Positions 35,488-45,170 of a stretch of DNA of 64,000 nt are shown piece after piece; position 1 is the stretch's first letter, and the number at the start of each line of letters is the position of its first letter. The position numbers and the translations under genes are program-made. The stretch is from Hyphomicrobiales bacterium (GTDB taxonomy: Bacteria > Pseudomonadota > Alphaproteobacteria > Rhizobiales > Rhizobiaceae). The stretch is from the NCBI GenBank assembly GCA_900473205.1, contig UCLB01000020.1, positions 305,178 to 369,177 on the forward strand, read 5' to 3'. The notes under the pieces were generated by a model. The model did no database searches. It was given only the letters and a program-made list of their open reading frames with translations, and was not told where the DNA came from.

Positions 35488-38469
35488 TCAGCGGGCAATC
35501 AGGCAGCTGCCACCGGCGGAGCGCAGGCGCTCGCACAATGCTGCCGCTTCGTTCTTGTCGCCAGCCGGGATGCGAACACGATAGAACGTACCCTTGCCAG
35601 CAATTTCAGCTGCCTTGATGTCGACGCCGCGACCGCCGATGACGGAGCCGAACTTGACCGACAGGTTCTGGTAGGACTTCTGCGCTTCCGCCTGGCTCGG
35701 CAGCGAGGCAACCTGCACAAAGTAACCACCCGTGGAGGACGCGTTCGTCGTTGCCGTTGGCGCTGCAGCAGTTTCCTGTGCGGGCTGCGAAGGCGGGGCC
35801 GGGCGAACGTTGCCCTGATTTGTCACGGTCGCCACGACATTGGCAGGCTGAGCCGCCGGACGCGATGCTGGCATCGGTGCTGCCGTCTGGGCAGGCTTCG
35901 ATGCAGCGGCAACAGGAGCCGGTGTCTGTGGCTGGGCAGGCTGTGTCGGTGCAACAGGAACACGCGATGCGGAGATCACAGCCGGTGCGCCTTCTGCCGG
36001 AGCGTTAGCCTTCGGTGCGGCTAGTTCTTCAACCTTGTCCGCCTGTGGCGCGGAGGCAGCAGGCGCAGGAACTTCCTGCGCAACCAGCGTACCGTCAGGC
36101 TTTACGATCATGGTGCGGACCTTGCGCGGCGAAACATTGACCGGCGAACCGCCCTGATTTTCAGCGGCCTGCGCCTTCTCTTCAGGAGACAGCAGACGTG
36201 GGTCTTCCGTTTCACCAACCGGCGTGGAAGTGACCGCGTCCATGTCTTCGTTTTCGCCTTCAAGCGGCAACTGCTCGGGGATCAGCGTGCGCTGAACCAC
36301 ATCGACTGGCTGCTCGTTGGTGGAAATCAGCGAAGGCTGCTTCGGGTCGACAGGTGCGCCACCGGCAACACGATCATAAACCGCCTTGTCCTGGTTTGGC
36401 ACCACGCGACCACCCGGATTTTCCGGCACGACCTTGGTCGGCTCGCTGTCAGCGGAAATGATGACCGGCGCTCCGTTGGAGCCCTGCCCGCTGCCATTGC
36501 CGAACATCAGCGCGTAAGTACCGCCACCGACGAGAACGACACCCAAAACGGCTGCCATGGGAACGAACCAGCGGCGTGCACCACCGCGTTCGTCATCGGA
36601 GTAGCGAACCTGCTGGGCAAGATCGGTCGGCGCAATTCTTTCGCCGGATGCGCGCGTTTCTGCGGCTTCCTGCATGCTGCGACGGAAATCCTGTTCCAGC
36701 GCGCGCTCGAATTCGTCCACTTCTTCCGGGCTCGGCTGCGGCTGAGCCTGACGAGGGGAGGCATTCTTGTTGCGATCCAGCCCACCGGAAACGGCAGGCG
36801 CGAAAAGCGTAGCAAGCTCAGTGTCGAGATCAAGGTCTTCTTCCTGACGGCGCGGCGCTGGCTTCGGTTCGAACACACCAACGGGCAGTTCCGGCACTTC
36901 CATCTCGGTGATGGTTTCCGGCTGATCTTCCGTCTCACCGATCTGCGAAGGATCGAACGGGAGGCTTTCGAGCGTAGCAGGCGGTGCAACAACGACCGGC
37001 GTGACCGGACGTGGTGGCTCCTGACGGGCGACCGGAGGTGTCACGACAGGCTGTGGACGAACGGGCGCTGCGGCAACAGGTGCGGGCGCAGGCGGTGCTA
37101 CAACAGGCTTCGGCTGAACGACCGGGGCCTGCGCGACAGGCGCTGGCTGCTGGGCAACGACAGGCTGTGGCGCTAGTGCGACCGCGACATCGATATTGGC
37201 GATTTCAGAAAGATCGATATCGAAATCGATATCATCCAGAGCAAGCTCGAAATCATCATCCTTGAAGGCATCGAAATCGCTGAGATCAGGCTCAGACTTT
37301 GCAAGACTTGGCTCAAAGGCAGGCTCTGCGCGCTTCGGCGCAACAACCGGCTGTGGCGCAACAGGCGCGGAAACGACCGGCGTCGGCGCAACAGCAACGG
37401 GCGGCGTAACGGCCACAACCGGCTCGATGCGCGCTGCTGGAGCAACGACACTACCGATTTCGTATTTCGCAACGTCGTAGATCAGCTCATCCATGGCCGA
37501 CAGCTTCTGTCCGGCGGGAATGGCAGGCTCGACGTGGTTTGCTGGCGCTTCCATGGGCTGGGTGAACTGCGCGGCAACCGGTGCCGGTGCAGCGACCACA
37601 GGCTCTACCTTCGGCGCAACCGGCGTCGCACGAGGAGCACCGAAATTGGCCAGCGGAAGGCGCAGGCTGGAATAATCAAGCGACGAGCGACGGGCAATCG
37701 GCGGAGAAACCTGGAGCGGAGCCGGAGCTTCATCCGCCACGGACAGCTCCAGTTCGCTGGCAAGATCGATGGCCACTTCGCCAGACGTCTCCGCCATATG
37801 CTCCCAGTTCGGCTGGTGCGCTACGGACGGCTCGACGTGATGATGGACTGGAGTTTCAACGACCGGCGCGGAAACGACAGGCTCCTCATACTGAGCAACC
37901 GGCTGCTGTGGCTCGGCATAGGTTACCGGCTCAACATAGGCTGGGGCCACCTCAGGCTCTGGCTGGTAAACCGGCTCAGGAGCGACGTTGCGGTGAGCGA
38001 CATCGAACAAGGCCGCAACCGATTCCGGATCATCGCTAAAATCGTCACGCAGATTGGAGGCCGCAGCGGACGCGTGTTCGGCGACCAGATACTCTTCCGT
38101 TTCGGCAGGCGCATATTGCTCGACCGGCGCAGGCGCAGGCGGTGCAAGCTCAGGCTCCTTGCGGGAGAAAACGGATTCGACGCGTTGCATGAACTCGCCA
38201 GCCGGAACGGGCGAACGCACGTCATTGGCCGCATCGAGCGCTACAGGCTCGTAGCGTGGCGAATCGTAGATCGCGAATTCGCGAAGCAACTCGTCTTCGA
38301 GATTGAATTCAGGCTCCCGACGCTCCGCCGGGTGCTGCGCAGCCGGGGAAGCGACATGGGAAGGACGATCCTCTTGTCCGACGAGACGCGCAAGCTGCGC
38401 CAAGGGATCGTTGTCGGCGAATTCTTCTGCCCGGTTATCCCGGTTATACGCGACATTTTTTTCGACCAT
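35488..38469 (-). CDS. SPOR-domain cell-envelope protein, very long and Pro/Ala/Val-rich
   Basis: A 993-residue single-pass membrane protein. Residues 1-630 are cytosolic, mostly low-complexity Pro/Ala/Val/Glu with an acidic patch at about 390-425 (DDDFELALDDIDFDID); one membrane helix at about 635-656 (VPMAAVLGVVLVGGGTYALM); a periplasmic linker; and a C-terminal SPOR domain at about 918-993 (YFVQVASLPSQAEAQKSYQN) that binds denuded glycan at division sites. Start chosen at ATG 38469 (GTGGA upstream) rather than 38484. It lies between argS and nagZ, a position conserved for SPOR proteins in rhizobia. Confidence 0.88.
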   Translation of the reverse strand: MVEKNVAYNRDNRAEEFADNDPLAQLARLVGQEDRPSHVASPAAQHPAERREPEFNLEDELLREFAIYDSPRYEPVALDAANDVRSPVPAGEFMQRVESVFSRKEPELAPPAPAPVEQYAPAETEEYLVAEHASAAASNLRDDFSDDPESVAALFDVAHRNVAPEPVYQPEPEVAPAYVEPVTYAEPQQPVAQYEEPVVSAPVVETPVHHHVEPSVAHQPNWEHMAETSGEVAIDLASELELSVADEAPAPLQVSPPIARRSSLDYSSLRLPLANFGAPRATPVAPKVEPVVAAPAPVAAQFTQPMEAPANHVEPAIPAGQKLSAMDELIYDVAKYEIGSVVAPAARIEPVVAVTPPVAVAPTPVVSAPVAPQPVVAPKRAEPAFEPSLAKSEPDLSDFDAFKDDDFELALDDIDFDIDLSEIANIDVAVALAPQPVVAQQPAPVAQAPVVQPKPVVAPPAPAPVAAAPVRPQPVVTPPVARQEPPRPVTPVVVAPPATLESLPFDPSQIGETEDQPETITEMEVPELPVGVFEPKPAPRRQEEDLDLDTELATLFAPAVSGGLDRNKNASPRQAQPQPSPEEVDEFERALEQDFRRSMQEAAETRASGERIAPTDLAQQVRYSDDERGGARRWFVPMAAVLGVVLVGGGTYALMFGNGSGQGSNGAPVIISADSEPTKVVPENPGGRVVPNQDKAVYDRVAGGAPVDPKQPSLISTNEQPVDVVQRTLIPEQLPLEGENEDMDAVTSTPVGETEDPRLLSPEEKAQAAENQGGSPVNVSPRKVRTMIVKPDGTLVAQEVPAPAASAPQADKVEELAAPKANAPAEGAPAVISASRVPVAPTQPAQPQTPAPVAAASKPAQTAAPMPASRPAAQPANVVATVTNQGNVRPAPPSQPAQETAAAPTATTNASSTGGYFVQVASLPSQAEAQKSYQNLSVKFGSVIGGRGVDIKAAEIAGKGTFYRVRIPAGDKNEAAALCERLRSAGGSCLIAR

Positions 38470-38535
38470 TACGTGTTCCACCATCTACGCATCACAGCTC
38501 TTGCCAGCGTATTGTGAGCAAATAATGGTGAGATG

Positions 38536-40293
38536 TTATCGCATTTCGTCAGGTGCGTCCGCTCCCAAAAGCGTCAATCCAGACTTCAGTACATTTGCGA
38601 CAGCATTCACCAGCCCTAACCTGGCAACGCTTAATTCTCGGTTTTTATCGTTAACAAAACGTAATTCTGGCTGATCTTTACCTTTATTCCAATGGCCATG
38701 GAAGGAACTGGCCAGATCATAAAGATAAAAAGCAAGCCGATGAGGCTCGTGATTGAGTGCTGCAGACTCAATCAGGCGCGGGTATTCGGCCAGTTTAGCA
38801 ATCAGCTGCAACTCATTGACATCACTGATCAAAGACGCACTGGAGGCCATGGTCAACTGGGACACATCCAGGTCCAGAAATGCCTCGTTTGCCTGCCTGA
38901 AAACCGACTTGCAGCGAGCATGTGCATATTGCACATAAAACACTGGATTATCTTTGGATTGCTCCGTTACTTTGGCAAAATCGAAGTCCAGAGGCTCAGA
39001 ATTCTTCCGATAGAGCATCATGAATCGCACCGGGTCGCGCCCGACTTCATCCACAACATCGCGCAAAGTGACGAAATCGCCGGAGCGTTTCGACATCTTC
39101 ACCGGCTCACCATCACGGAAAAGCTTGACCAGCTGGCACAGCAAAACCGTCAGTTTAGATTTGCCTTCGGAAACCGCCCGCGCAACCGCTTCCAGACGCT
39201 TGACGTATCCGCCATGGTCGGCACCCAGAACATAGATCATTTCGCCGAAGCCACGGTCGAACTTGTCTTTGAAATAGGCTACGTCTGCCGCGAAATAGGT
39301 ATAGGAGCCGTCAGACTTGATCAGCGCGCGGTCCATATCGTCACCGACTTCGGTGGAACGGAACAGCGTCTGCTCGCGGTCTTCCCAATCATCAGGCAGC
39401 TCGCCCTTTGGCGGTGGCAGCGTGCCCTTGTAGACATGGCCCTTGAAAGTCAGATCGTTGATGGCAGACAGAATAGGTCCAGCATTGCCCGCATGCAGCG
39501 TGCGCTCCGAATAGAACACGTCGTGCTTCACGTTCAGCGCGGCCAGATCCTCGCGAATCATCACCATCATTGCGTCGATGGCCTTGTCCTTGACGATGGG
39601 TAGCCACTGGTCTTCCGGCATGGCACGCAGCTTGATACCGAATTCTTCAGCCAGCGACTTGCCCAGCGGCACCAGATAATCACCCGGGTAAAGACCCGGC
39701 GGAATGGCACCGACCTCTTCGCCCAAGGCTTCGCGGTAACGCAGGAAGACCGAACGTGCCAGCACGTCGATCTGCGAGCCCGCATCGTTGATGTAATATT
39801 CCTTGGTCACCTCATAGCCGGTGAAGGCCAGAACATTCGCCAGCGTATCGCCCACAACGGCGCCACGGCAATGGCCAACATGCATCGGACCAGTCGGGTT
39901 GGCAGAGACATATTCAACGTTGATCTTCTTGCCAGCACCCACAGTCGAGCGTCCGTAATCAACGCCCTGCTCTATCATGCCTGCCAATAGGCGCTGCCAA
40001 TAGGCGACGGATACGCGGATATTGATGAAGCCCGGACCGGCGACATTGACGCTGTCCACATCCTCATCCTGCTCCAAAGCTGGAACGATCAGCTCGGCCA
40101 AAGCGCGCGGATTGGTGCCCAGCGGCTTTGCCAGCACCATCGCAGCATTGGTCGCAACATCACCATGGCTGGGGTCGCGCGGAGATTCAACGGTAACTCG
40201 GCCGAAATCCACAGCATCGCGATGGGCTTTGACGAGGTCGATCGTCTCAAGCGCGTTTTTGATTCTGGTATCGAAATCGGCGAAAAGGTTCAT
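38536..40293 (-). CDS. argS: Arginyl-tRNA synthetase
   Basis: A 585-residue class I synthetase. The HIGH-like motif appears as [17 protein letters not shown] (about 130-146), the KMSK motif as [11 protein letters not shown] (about 405), and the C-terminal DALR anticodon-binding domain starts near 465. An N-terminal ArgS additional domain (residues 5-90) is present. Three ATGs lie in a row (40299, 40296, 40293); AGG spacing favours the last. It sits between dgt and the SPOR gene, all on the minus strand. Confidence 0.97.
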   Translation of the reverse strand: MNLFADFDTRIKNALETIDLVKAHRDAVDFGRVTVESPRDPSHGDVATNAAMVLAKPLGTNPRALAELIVPALEQDEDVDSVNVAGPGFINIRVSVAYWQRLLAGMIEQGVDYGRSTVGAGKKINVEYVSANPTGPMHVGHCRGAVVGDTLANVLAFTGYEVTKEYYINDAGSQIDVLARSVFLRYREALGEEVGAIPPGLYPGDYLVPLGKSLAEEFGIKLRAMPEDQWLPIVKDKAIDAMMVMIREDLAALNVKHDVFYSERTLHAGNAGPILSAINDLTFKGHVYKGTLPPPKGELPDDWEDREQTLFRSTEVGDDMDRALIKSDGSYTYFAADVAYFKDKFDRGFGEMIYVLGADHGGYVKRLEAVARAVSEGKSKLTVLLCQLVKLFRDGEPVKMSKRSGDFVTLRDVVDEVGRDPVRFMMLYRKNSEPLDFDFAKVTEQSKDNPVFYVQYAHARCKSVFRQANEAFLDLDVSQLTMASSASLISDVNELQLIAKLAEYPRLIESAALNHEPHRLAFYLYDLASSFHGHWNKGKDQPELRFVNDKNRELSVARLGLVNAVANVLKSGLTLLGADAPDEMR

Positions 40294-40365
40294 CATCATA
40301 TACCTGCGCGAAGGCTGTCATCTACGTCCCGGCAATATTGAAACCGGGTCTGCGGTTGCCGCTGC

Positions 40366-41583
40366 CTATCGTAAATCGGGGGTGTGGTCAAACAGGCGCT
40401 GGTGGGCTTTCAGTGCATAACTGTCGGTCATACCGGCCAGATAATCCCCGACATGCCGGGCTTTTGCGGCCACGCTCATGCCAGGAATGCTGTCTACCCA
40501 ATAGTGGCTCTGCATTTCTGCCGGGACCTCCATATAACGGTGGAAAAGGTCGGTCACGATCTGCGTGGCACCGGCGCGGATACGCATGATTTCCGCATGG
40601 CGATAGATATGGGCAAACAGCAGCTTCTTGATCTGCCGGTCCGTCTCCGCCATCTCGGGCGAAAACGTCGCCACGGTGTAATCAGCCCCACGAATATCCG
40701 CCGCAGATTTCGGCTTTAGCTTGCTCAGGTTCTGCTGCGCAACGCCGATAACATCTTCCACCATGCGGGTGATTTGCCGGCGCATGATTTCATGGGCGAA
40801 GCGGTCGTCTTCGAGGTTGGGATATTTCGCCCGCACTTCCGCCATCAGGCCGCTGAGGAACGGCACCTCTTCCAGCATGTCGAAAGTCAGATAGCCCGCA
40901 CGCAGACCGTCATCGATATCATGGGTGTTATAGGCGATGTCATCGGCGATGGCCGCGACCTGCGCCTCCAGGCTGGCGAAGGTGCCGATCTCGAGATCCT
41001 GCAATTGGCAATATTCGAGGATAGGCAGCGCAACGGGGCCATGACCGCCCTTCGCATTTTCGCCGATCAGCGGGCCATTGTGCTTCACAAGCCCTTCCAG
41101 CGTCTCCCATGTCAGGTTAATGCCGTCATATTCCGCGTAGCGACGCTCCAGCTTGGTAACGATGCGCAAGGACTGGGCATTGTGGTCGAAGCCGCCATAG
41201 GGCTTCAGCACCGCATCCAGCGCATCCTCGCCGGTATGGCCGAAGGGTGTGTGGCCAAAGTCGTGAACCAACGCCACGCCTTCCGCCAGATCCTCGTCCA
41301 GCTTTAAGGCACGCGCCAAGGCCCGGGCGATCTGCGCCACTTCCACCGTATGCGTCAGCCGCGTGCGATAATGGTCGCCGTCCGGGCTGATGAAGACCTG
41401 CGTTTTGTGCTTCAGCCGCCGAAAGGCAGTCGTGTGGACAATGCGATCTCGGTCACGCTGAAAATCGGAGCGCGTGAGGCTGGAGGCTTCGGGAAACAGC
41501 CGCCCGCGTGTCGTCCATGGATCGGTGGCATAGACCGCCCTCTCTCCGCTTCCGAACCCCAATGCGCGCTGATCGATAATCAT
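40366..41583 (-). CDS. dgt: Deoxyguanosinetriphosphate triphosphohydrolase-like protein
   Basis: A 405-residue HD-domain phosphohydrolase of the dGTPase type 2 family, which splits dNTPs to nucleoside and triphosphate. Metal motif: [12 protein letters not shown] (first His), [18 protein letters not shown] (HD pair and following His), and a later Asp in [15 protein letters not shown]. It starts at ATG 41583 and is divergent from the ErpA-like gene, with a shared 190-base intergenic region. Its activity on specific dNTPs is not shown by sequence. Confidence 0.93.
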   Translation of the reverse strand: MIIDQRALGFGSGERAVYATDPWTTRGRLFPEASSLTRSDFQRDRDRIVHTTAFRRLKHKTQVFISPDGDHYRTRLTHTVEVAQIARALARALKLDEDLAEGVALVHDFGHTPFGHTGEDALDAVLKPYGGFDHNAQSLRIVTKLERRYAEYDGINLTWETLEGLVKHNGPLIGENAKGGHGPVALPILEYCQLQDLEIGTFASLEAQVAAIADDIAYNTHDIDDGLRAGYLTFDMLEEVPFLSGLMAEVRAKYPNLEDDRFAHEIMRRQITRMVEDVIGVAQQNLSKLKPKSAADIRGADYTVATFSPEMAETDRQIKKLLFAHIYRHAEIMRIRAGATQIVTDLFHRYMEVPAEMQSHYWVDSIPGMSVAAKARHVGDYLAGMTDSYALKAHQRLFDHTPDLR

Positions 41584-41705
41584 TCCGTATCCTGCTGAAC
41601 TTTATCCCACGGTCTTGCCATTGACCTTTTCATCTACCCTTCATACCTATCTCGAAGGTTGCCGCAAAGCGTCATCGCCGCGCAACAAGGCTATAGACCG
41701 TTAAT

Positions 41706-41733
41706 TTGACTGGTTTATAATCGCGTTTATACA
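41706..41733 (+). promoter_or_regulatory. Sigma-70-type promoter of the A-type carrier gene
   Basis: TTGACT (41706-41711), a 16-base spacer and TATACA (41728-41733), 41 bases before the ATG. The best-looking promoter in the window. Confidence 0.6.
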
Positions 41734-41774
41734 AACATAGCTCTCCGGTTCTTGACCCCGGTTGGAGAAATCAC

Positions 41775-42104
41775 ATGACCACACCGATTACACTTTCCGA
41801 ATCCGCCGCAAAGCGAATCGCCCAGATCGTAGCGGCCGAAGAGGGTAAACAGTCTCTGCGCGTCTCCGTCGAAGGCGGCGGCTGCTCCGGCTTTTCATAC
41901 AAGTTCGATCTCGATGGCGCGCCGACGGATGACGATCTCGTCATCGCCCGCGATGATGCCAAGGTGCTGATCGACAGCATGTCCGTGATCTACATGGAGG
42001 GTTCGGAAATCGACTTCGTTGACAACCTGCTCGGCCAGTCTTTCCAGATCAAGAACCCGAATGCGGTTGCAAGCTGCGGCTGCGGCACCAGCTTCTCCAT
42101 TTAA
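41775..42104 (+). CDS. erpA: A-type iron-sulphur carrier (ErpA/IscA-like)
   Basis: A 109-residue HesB/IscA family protein that binds and delivers Fe-S clusters. The three cluster cysteines are present: C37 (EGGGCSGFSY) and the C-terminal pair C101/C103 (SCGCGTSF). It is not beside an isc or suf operon here, which fits the stand-alone ErpA role; IscA-type naming is the alternative. ATG at 41775 with GGTTGGAGAAATCAC upstream. Confidence 0.92.
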   Translation: MTTPITLSESAAKRIAQIVAAEEGKQSLRVSVEGGGCSGFSYKFDLDGAPTDDDLVIARDDAKVLIDSMSVIYMEGSEIDFVDNLLGQSFQIKNPNAVASCGCGTSFSI

Positions 42105-42198
42105 GCCAGCCGTCATTCCGCCTGTTGAAACCGTGAAAACGGGTGGCATTCGCCAGCACTTGGTTTAAAACGGACTCCATCACACAATGGAATGTCCG

Positions 42199-42996
42199 AT
42201 GAAGATTGCCACCTGGAACATCAACGGCGTCAAGGCGCGCATCGAAAACCTCTGCCAATGGCTGAAGGATTCGAACCCAGATATTGCCTGCCTTCAGGAA
42301 ATCAAATCCGTCGATGAGAATTTTCCGCGCCTCGAAATCGAAGCGCTGGGCTATCATGTGGAAACGCATGGCCAGAAAGGCTTCAACGGCGTAGCGCTAC
42401 TATCGAAGATGATGCCGGATGAGGTCAATCGCGGCCTGCCGGGTGATGATGCCGACGAACAGGCCCGCTTCATCGAGGGCGTGTTCTCCGCCAATGGCGG
42501 CGTGATCCGCGTCTGCTCGCTCTACCTGCCCAATGGCAACCCGCCGGATGATCCGGTCAAGTACCCTTACAAGCTGGCATGGATGGAGCGCCTGCACCGT
42601 TTTGCAGAAGACCGCCTTCTGCTGGAGGAGCCGCTGATCCTCGCAGGCGACTACAATGTCATTCCCGAGCCTTTCGACTGCTACGACCCGCGTGCGTGGG
42701 AAGGCGACGCCCTGTTCCTGCCACAGACCCGCGCCTCGTTCCGCAAGCTGGAAAATCTGGGGCTGACGGACGCCGCTCGCACCACGACCGATGAAGCTGG
42801 CCTCTATACCTTCTGGGATTATCAGGCTGGCGCATGGCCAAAGAACAACGGCATCCGCATCGACCACCTGATGCTGTCATCGGAGGCGGCGGATAAGCTG
42901 CTATCCGTCTCTGTCGAAAAACACGTCCGCGCCTGGGAAAAGCCATCCGACCACGTTCCGGTCTGCGGCTATTTCGACTTCAAGGTCGCCAGCTGA
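42199..42996 (+). CDS. xthA: Exodeoxyribonuclease III
   Basis: A 265-residue AP endonuclease/3'-5' exonuclease of the EEP superfamily for base-excision repair. Signatures: MKIATWNINGVKAR with the metal Asn, CLQEIKS with the catalytic Glu, LAGDYNVIP (Asp/Asn), and the terminal RIDHLMLS and SDHVPV with catalytic Asp-His. An upstream ATG at 42187 adds four residues; the family start and GGA spacing favour 42199. Confidence 0.95.
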   Translation: MKIATWNINGVKARIENLCQWLKDSNPDIACLQEIKSVDENFPRLEIEALGYHVETHGQKGFNGVALLSKMMPDEVNRGLPGDDADEQARFIEGVFSANGGVIRVCSLYLPNGNPPDDPVKYPYKLAWMERLHRFAEDRLLLEEPLILAGDYNVIPEPFDCYDPRAWEGDALFLPQTRASFRKLENLGLTDAARTTTDEAGLYTFWDYQAGAWPKNNGIRIDHLMLSSEAADKLLSVSVEKHVRAWEKPSDHVPVCGYFDFKVAS

Positions 42997-43044
42997 CGTT
43001 TCACGATATCGCCAAACGTCTTTCTCTTCAAAAACCGCCCAACA

Positions 43045-43072
43045 AAAAAGCCGCCTCGAAGGGCGGCTTTTT
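43045..43072. terminator. Bidirectional terminator between xthA and rpsD
   Basis: AAAAAGCCGCC-TCGAAG-GGCGGCTTTTT, an 11-bp stem flanked by A and T runs, between converging genes. Confidence 0.93.
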
Positions 43073-43092
43073 CTATGACTGACACGCGTCGA

Positions 43093-43710
43093 TTAACGCG
43101 AGTAGAATTCGACCACGAGGTGTGGTTCCATGACGACTGGGTATGGAACGTCAGACAGAGCTGGAACGCGAGCAAATGTCGCAACCATCTTGTTGTGATC
43201 AACTTCGATGTAGTCAGGAACGTCGCGCTCTGCGAGAGCAACAGCTTCCAGGACGGTTACGAGCTGCTTGGACTTCTGGCGAACTTCGATAACGTCGCCG
43301 ACCTTGCAACGGTAAGAACCGATGTTGACGCGAACGCCGTTAACCGTGACGTGGCCATGGTTTACGAACTGGCGAGCAGCGAAAACGGTCGGTACGAACT
43401 TTGCGCGGTATACGATCGCGTCCAGACGGGACTCGAGCAGACCGATCAGGTTCTCGGAGGTGTCACCCTTGCGACGGTTAGCTTCGTCGTAAGTTGCGCG
43501 GAACTGCTTCTCGCGGATTTCACCATAGTAGCCCTTGAGCTTCTGCTTGGCGCGCAGCTGCGTGCCGAAGTCGCTCATCTTGCCCTTGCGGCGCTGGCCG
43601 TGCTGGCCTGGGCCGTATTCGCGACGGTTTACCGGGGACTTAGGACGACCCCAGATGTTTTCGCCCATACGGCGGTCAATTTTATACTTAGACGATTCGC
43701 GCTTGCTCAT
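43093..43710 (-). CDS. rpsD: 30S ribosomal protein S4
   Basis: A 205-residue primary 16S rRNA-binding protein. The S4 RNA-binding domain lies at about 95-155 ([34 protein letters not shown]). It lacks the zinc-type N-terminal cysteines, as usual in alphaproteobacteria ([26 protein letters not shown] variant start, first 20 residues only shown in part). ATG at 43710 follows AAAGGAAATACG. It is a single-gene unit outside the main ribosomal operons, as in other rhizobia. Confidence 0.97.
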   Translation of the reverse strand: MSKRESSKYKIDRRMGENIWGRPKSPVNRREYGPGQHGQRRKGKMSDFGTQLRAKQKLKGYYGEIREKQFRATYDEANRRKGDTSENLIGLLESRLDAIVYRAKFVPTVFAARQFVNHGHVTVNGVRVNIGSYRCKVGDVIEVRQKSKQLVTVLEAVALAERDVPDYIEVDHNKMVATFARVPALSDVPYPVVMEPHLVVEFYSR

Positions 43711-44150
43711 CGTATTTCCTTTCAGAATGTTACACCGGTTTGTTGCCAAACCGGATCAAGGAAACACGCCCTCCTCTGAAGTCCGATGAAGGACCTCTGA
43801 CAGGTTTCTCACATTTGCGAATGGAGAAGCCACGGGACATGTCGGTGATGTTGACTACCGAACGTCAGTTTATAAAACTGCAAGGCAGTCAACGAAACAC
43901 ACCGAGCATTGCTGCCCGGTGTTGAGCGGCTTCTAGGTGTCCTTCATAAAAATGTCAACGAGAAAAAAGTTTGGCAATCCTCTTGAAACAGGATTTAGCC
44001 ACATTATTTCATCGTCGTGATCAGAACTCGGGCCCCTCTGGCGTATTACCGGACAATACGCGATGTCGAGTTTCTTAAGGTTGGGGCCACGTTTATATCT
44101 GTCACGTTCCCCATCCGTAAAGCCAACCTCGTCCGGCTAAAGGTTGACTG
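43711..44150. other. 440-base divergent gap between rpsD and terC
   Basis: No gene. A TTGACT on the minus strand at 43892-43887 could be the -35 of rpsD. I looked for the manganese yybP-ykoY riboswitch often found before terC-type genes and did not see its conserved GGGGAGTA core. AT-rich at 43940-44010. Confidence 0.4.
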
Positions 44151-45134
44151 ATGGACTTCCTCTTTTCGGATTTTCTCGGCACGCCCACATGGATGTGGGG
44201 CGTCTTCATTTCTCTCGTATTGGGTCTTCTCGCTCTCGATCTTGGCGTTCTGCATAAGAACTCCAAGGAAATTGGCATGCGCGAAAGCCTCTTGATGTCC
44301 GGCTTCTACATCGCCATCGGCTTGGCCTTTGGCGGCTGGATCTGGTATCAGTCCGGCCAGCAATCGGCCATGGAATATGTCACCGGCTTCGTGGTCGAAA
44401 AAAGCCTGGCGATGGATAACATCTTCATCATCGCCATGATCTTCTCCTACTTCGCCATTCCCCGCCAATATCAGCACCGCGTGCTGCTGTGGGGTATCCT
44501 CGGCGTTATCGTCCTGCGCGGTATCATGATTGCGGCGGGCGCTGCCATCGTCGAAAACTTCCACTGGGTTCTTTATATCTTCGCGGCGTTTCTGGTCTTT
44601 ACCGGCCTCAAGATGCTGTTTTCGTCCGACCATGATGAAAACGATATCGGCAACAACAAGATATTGAAGTTCCTGCGCCGTCACCTGCCGGTGACCAATG
44701 CGCTGCACGGCGAAAAATTCATCGTCAAGGAAGTCGATGAAAAGACCGGCAAGCTGAAGACCTTCGTGACGCCGCTGTTTCTGGCGCTGATCATGGTCGA
44801 AATCGCCGACCTTATCTTCGCAGTTGATTCGATCCCGGCGATCTTCGCGATCACGACCGATCCGTTCATCGTCTACACCTCGAACATCTTCGCGATCCTT
44901 GGCCTGCGTGCGCTCTACTTTGCACTGGCCGCGCTCATCCACCGCTTTGCGTATCTGAAATATGCGCTGGCTGCGGTTCTGGTCTTCGTCGGCTCGAAAA
45001 TCTTCGTGGCTGACATGCTGGGCATTGCCAAGATCCCGCCTGCCCTGTCGCTGGGCGTGACGGTTGCGATCCTCGTGACGGGCGTCGTAGGCTCGCTTCT
45101 GGCCACACGCAAGAAAACGAAGGCAATCAAGTAA
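44151..45134 (+). CDS. TerC-family integral membrane protein (Alx-like)
   Basis: A 327-residue, about nine-helix membrane protein of the TerC family. VVEKSLAMDNIFIIAMIFSYF (shown in part; helix 3 with conserved Glu/Asp/Asn) and VEIADLIFAVDSIPAIFAI (conserved Asp-Ser-Pro) are the hallmark acidic motifs, thought to bind metal. Members such as Alx and MeeY/MeeF export manganese; others are tied to tellurite resistance. No other ter genes are nearby. ATG follows AAAGGTTGACTG. Confidence 0.92.
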   Translation: MDFLFSDFLGTPTWMWGVFISLVLGLLALDLGVLHKNSKEIGMRESLLMSGFYIAIGLAFGGWIWYQSGQQSAMEYVTGFVVEKSLAMDNIFIIAMIFSYFAIPRQYQHRVLLWGILGVIVLRGIMIAAGAAIVENFHWVLYIFAAFLVFTGLKMLFSSDHDENDIGNNKILKFLRRHLPVTNALHGEKFIVKEVDEKTGKLKTFVTPLFLALIMVEIADLIFAVDSIPAIFAITTDPFIVYTSNIFAILGLRALYFALAALIHRFAYLKYALAAVLVFVGSKIFVADMLGIAKIPPALSLGVTVAILVTGVVGSLLATRKKTKAIK

Positions 45135-45145
45135 CTTACATACGG

Positions 45146-45163
45146 AGGCGGCGAAAGCCGCCT
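45146..45163. terminator. Short hairpin between converging terC and HerA-like genes
   Basis: AGGCGGC-GAAA-GCCGCCT: a 7-bp stem with a GAAA tetraloop, but without a clear T run. Terminator-like. Confidence 0.5.
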
Positions 45164-45170
45164 TCATGCA

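Noticed and set aside
44010-44150. yybP-ykoY manganese riboswitch before terC
   Set aside because: The conserved GGGGAGTA core and paired helices were not seen.
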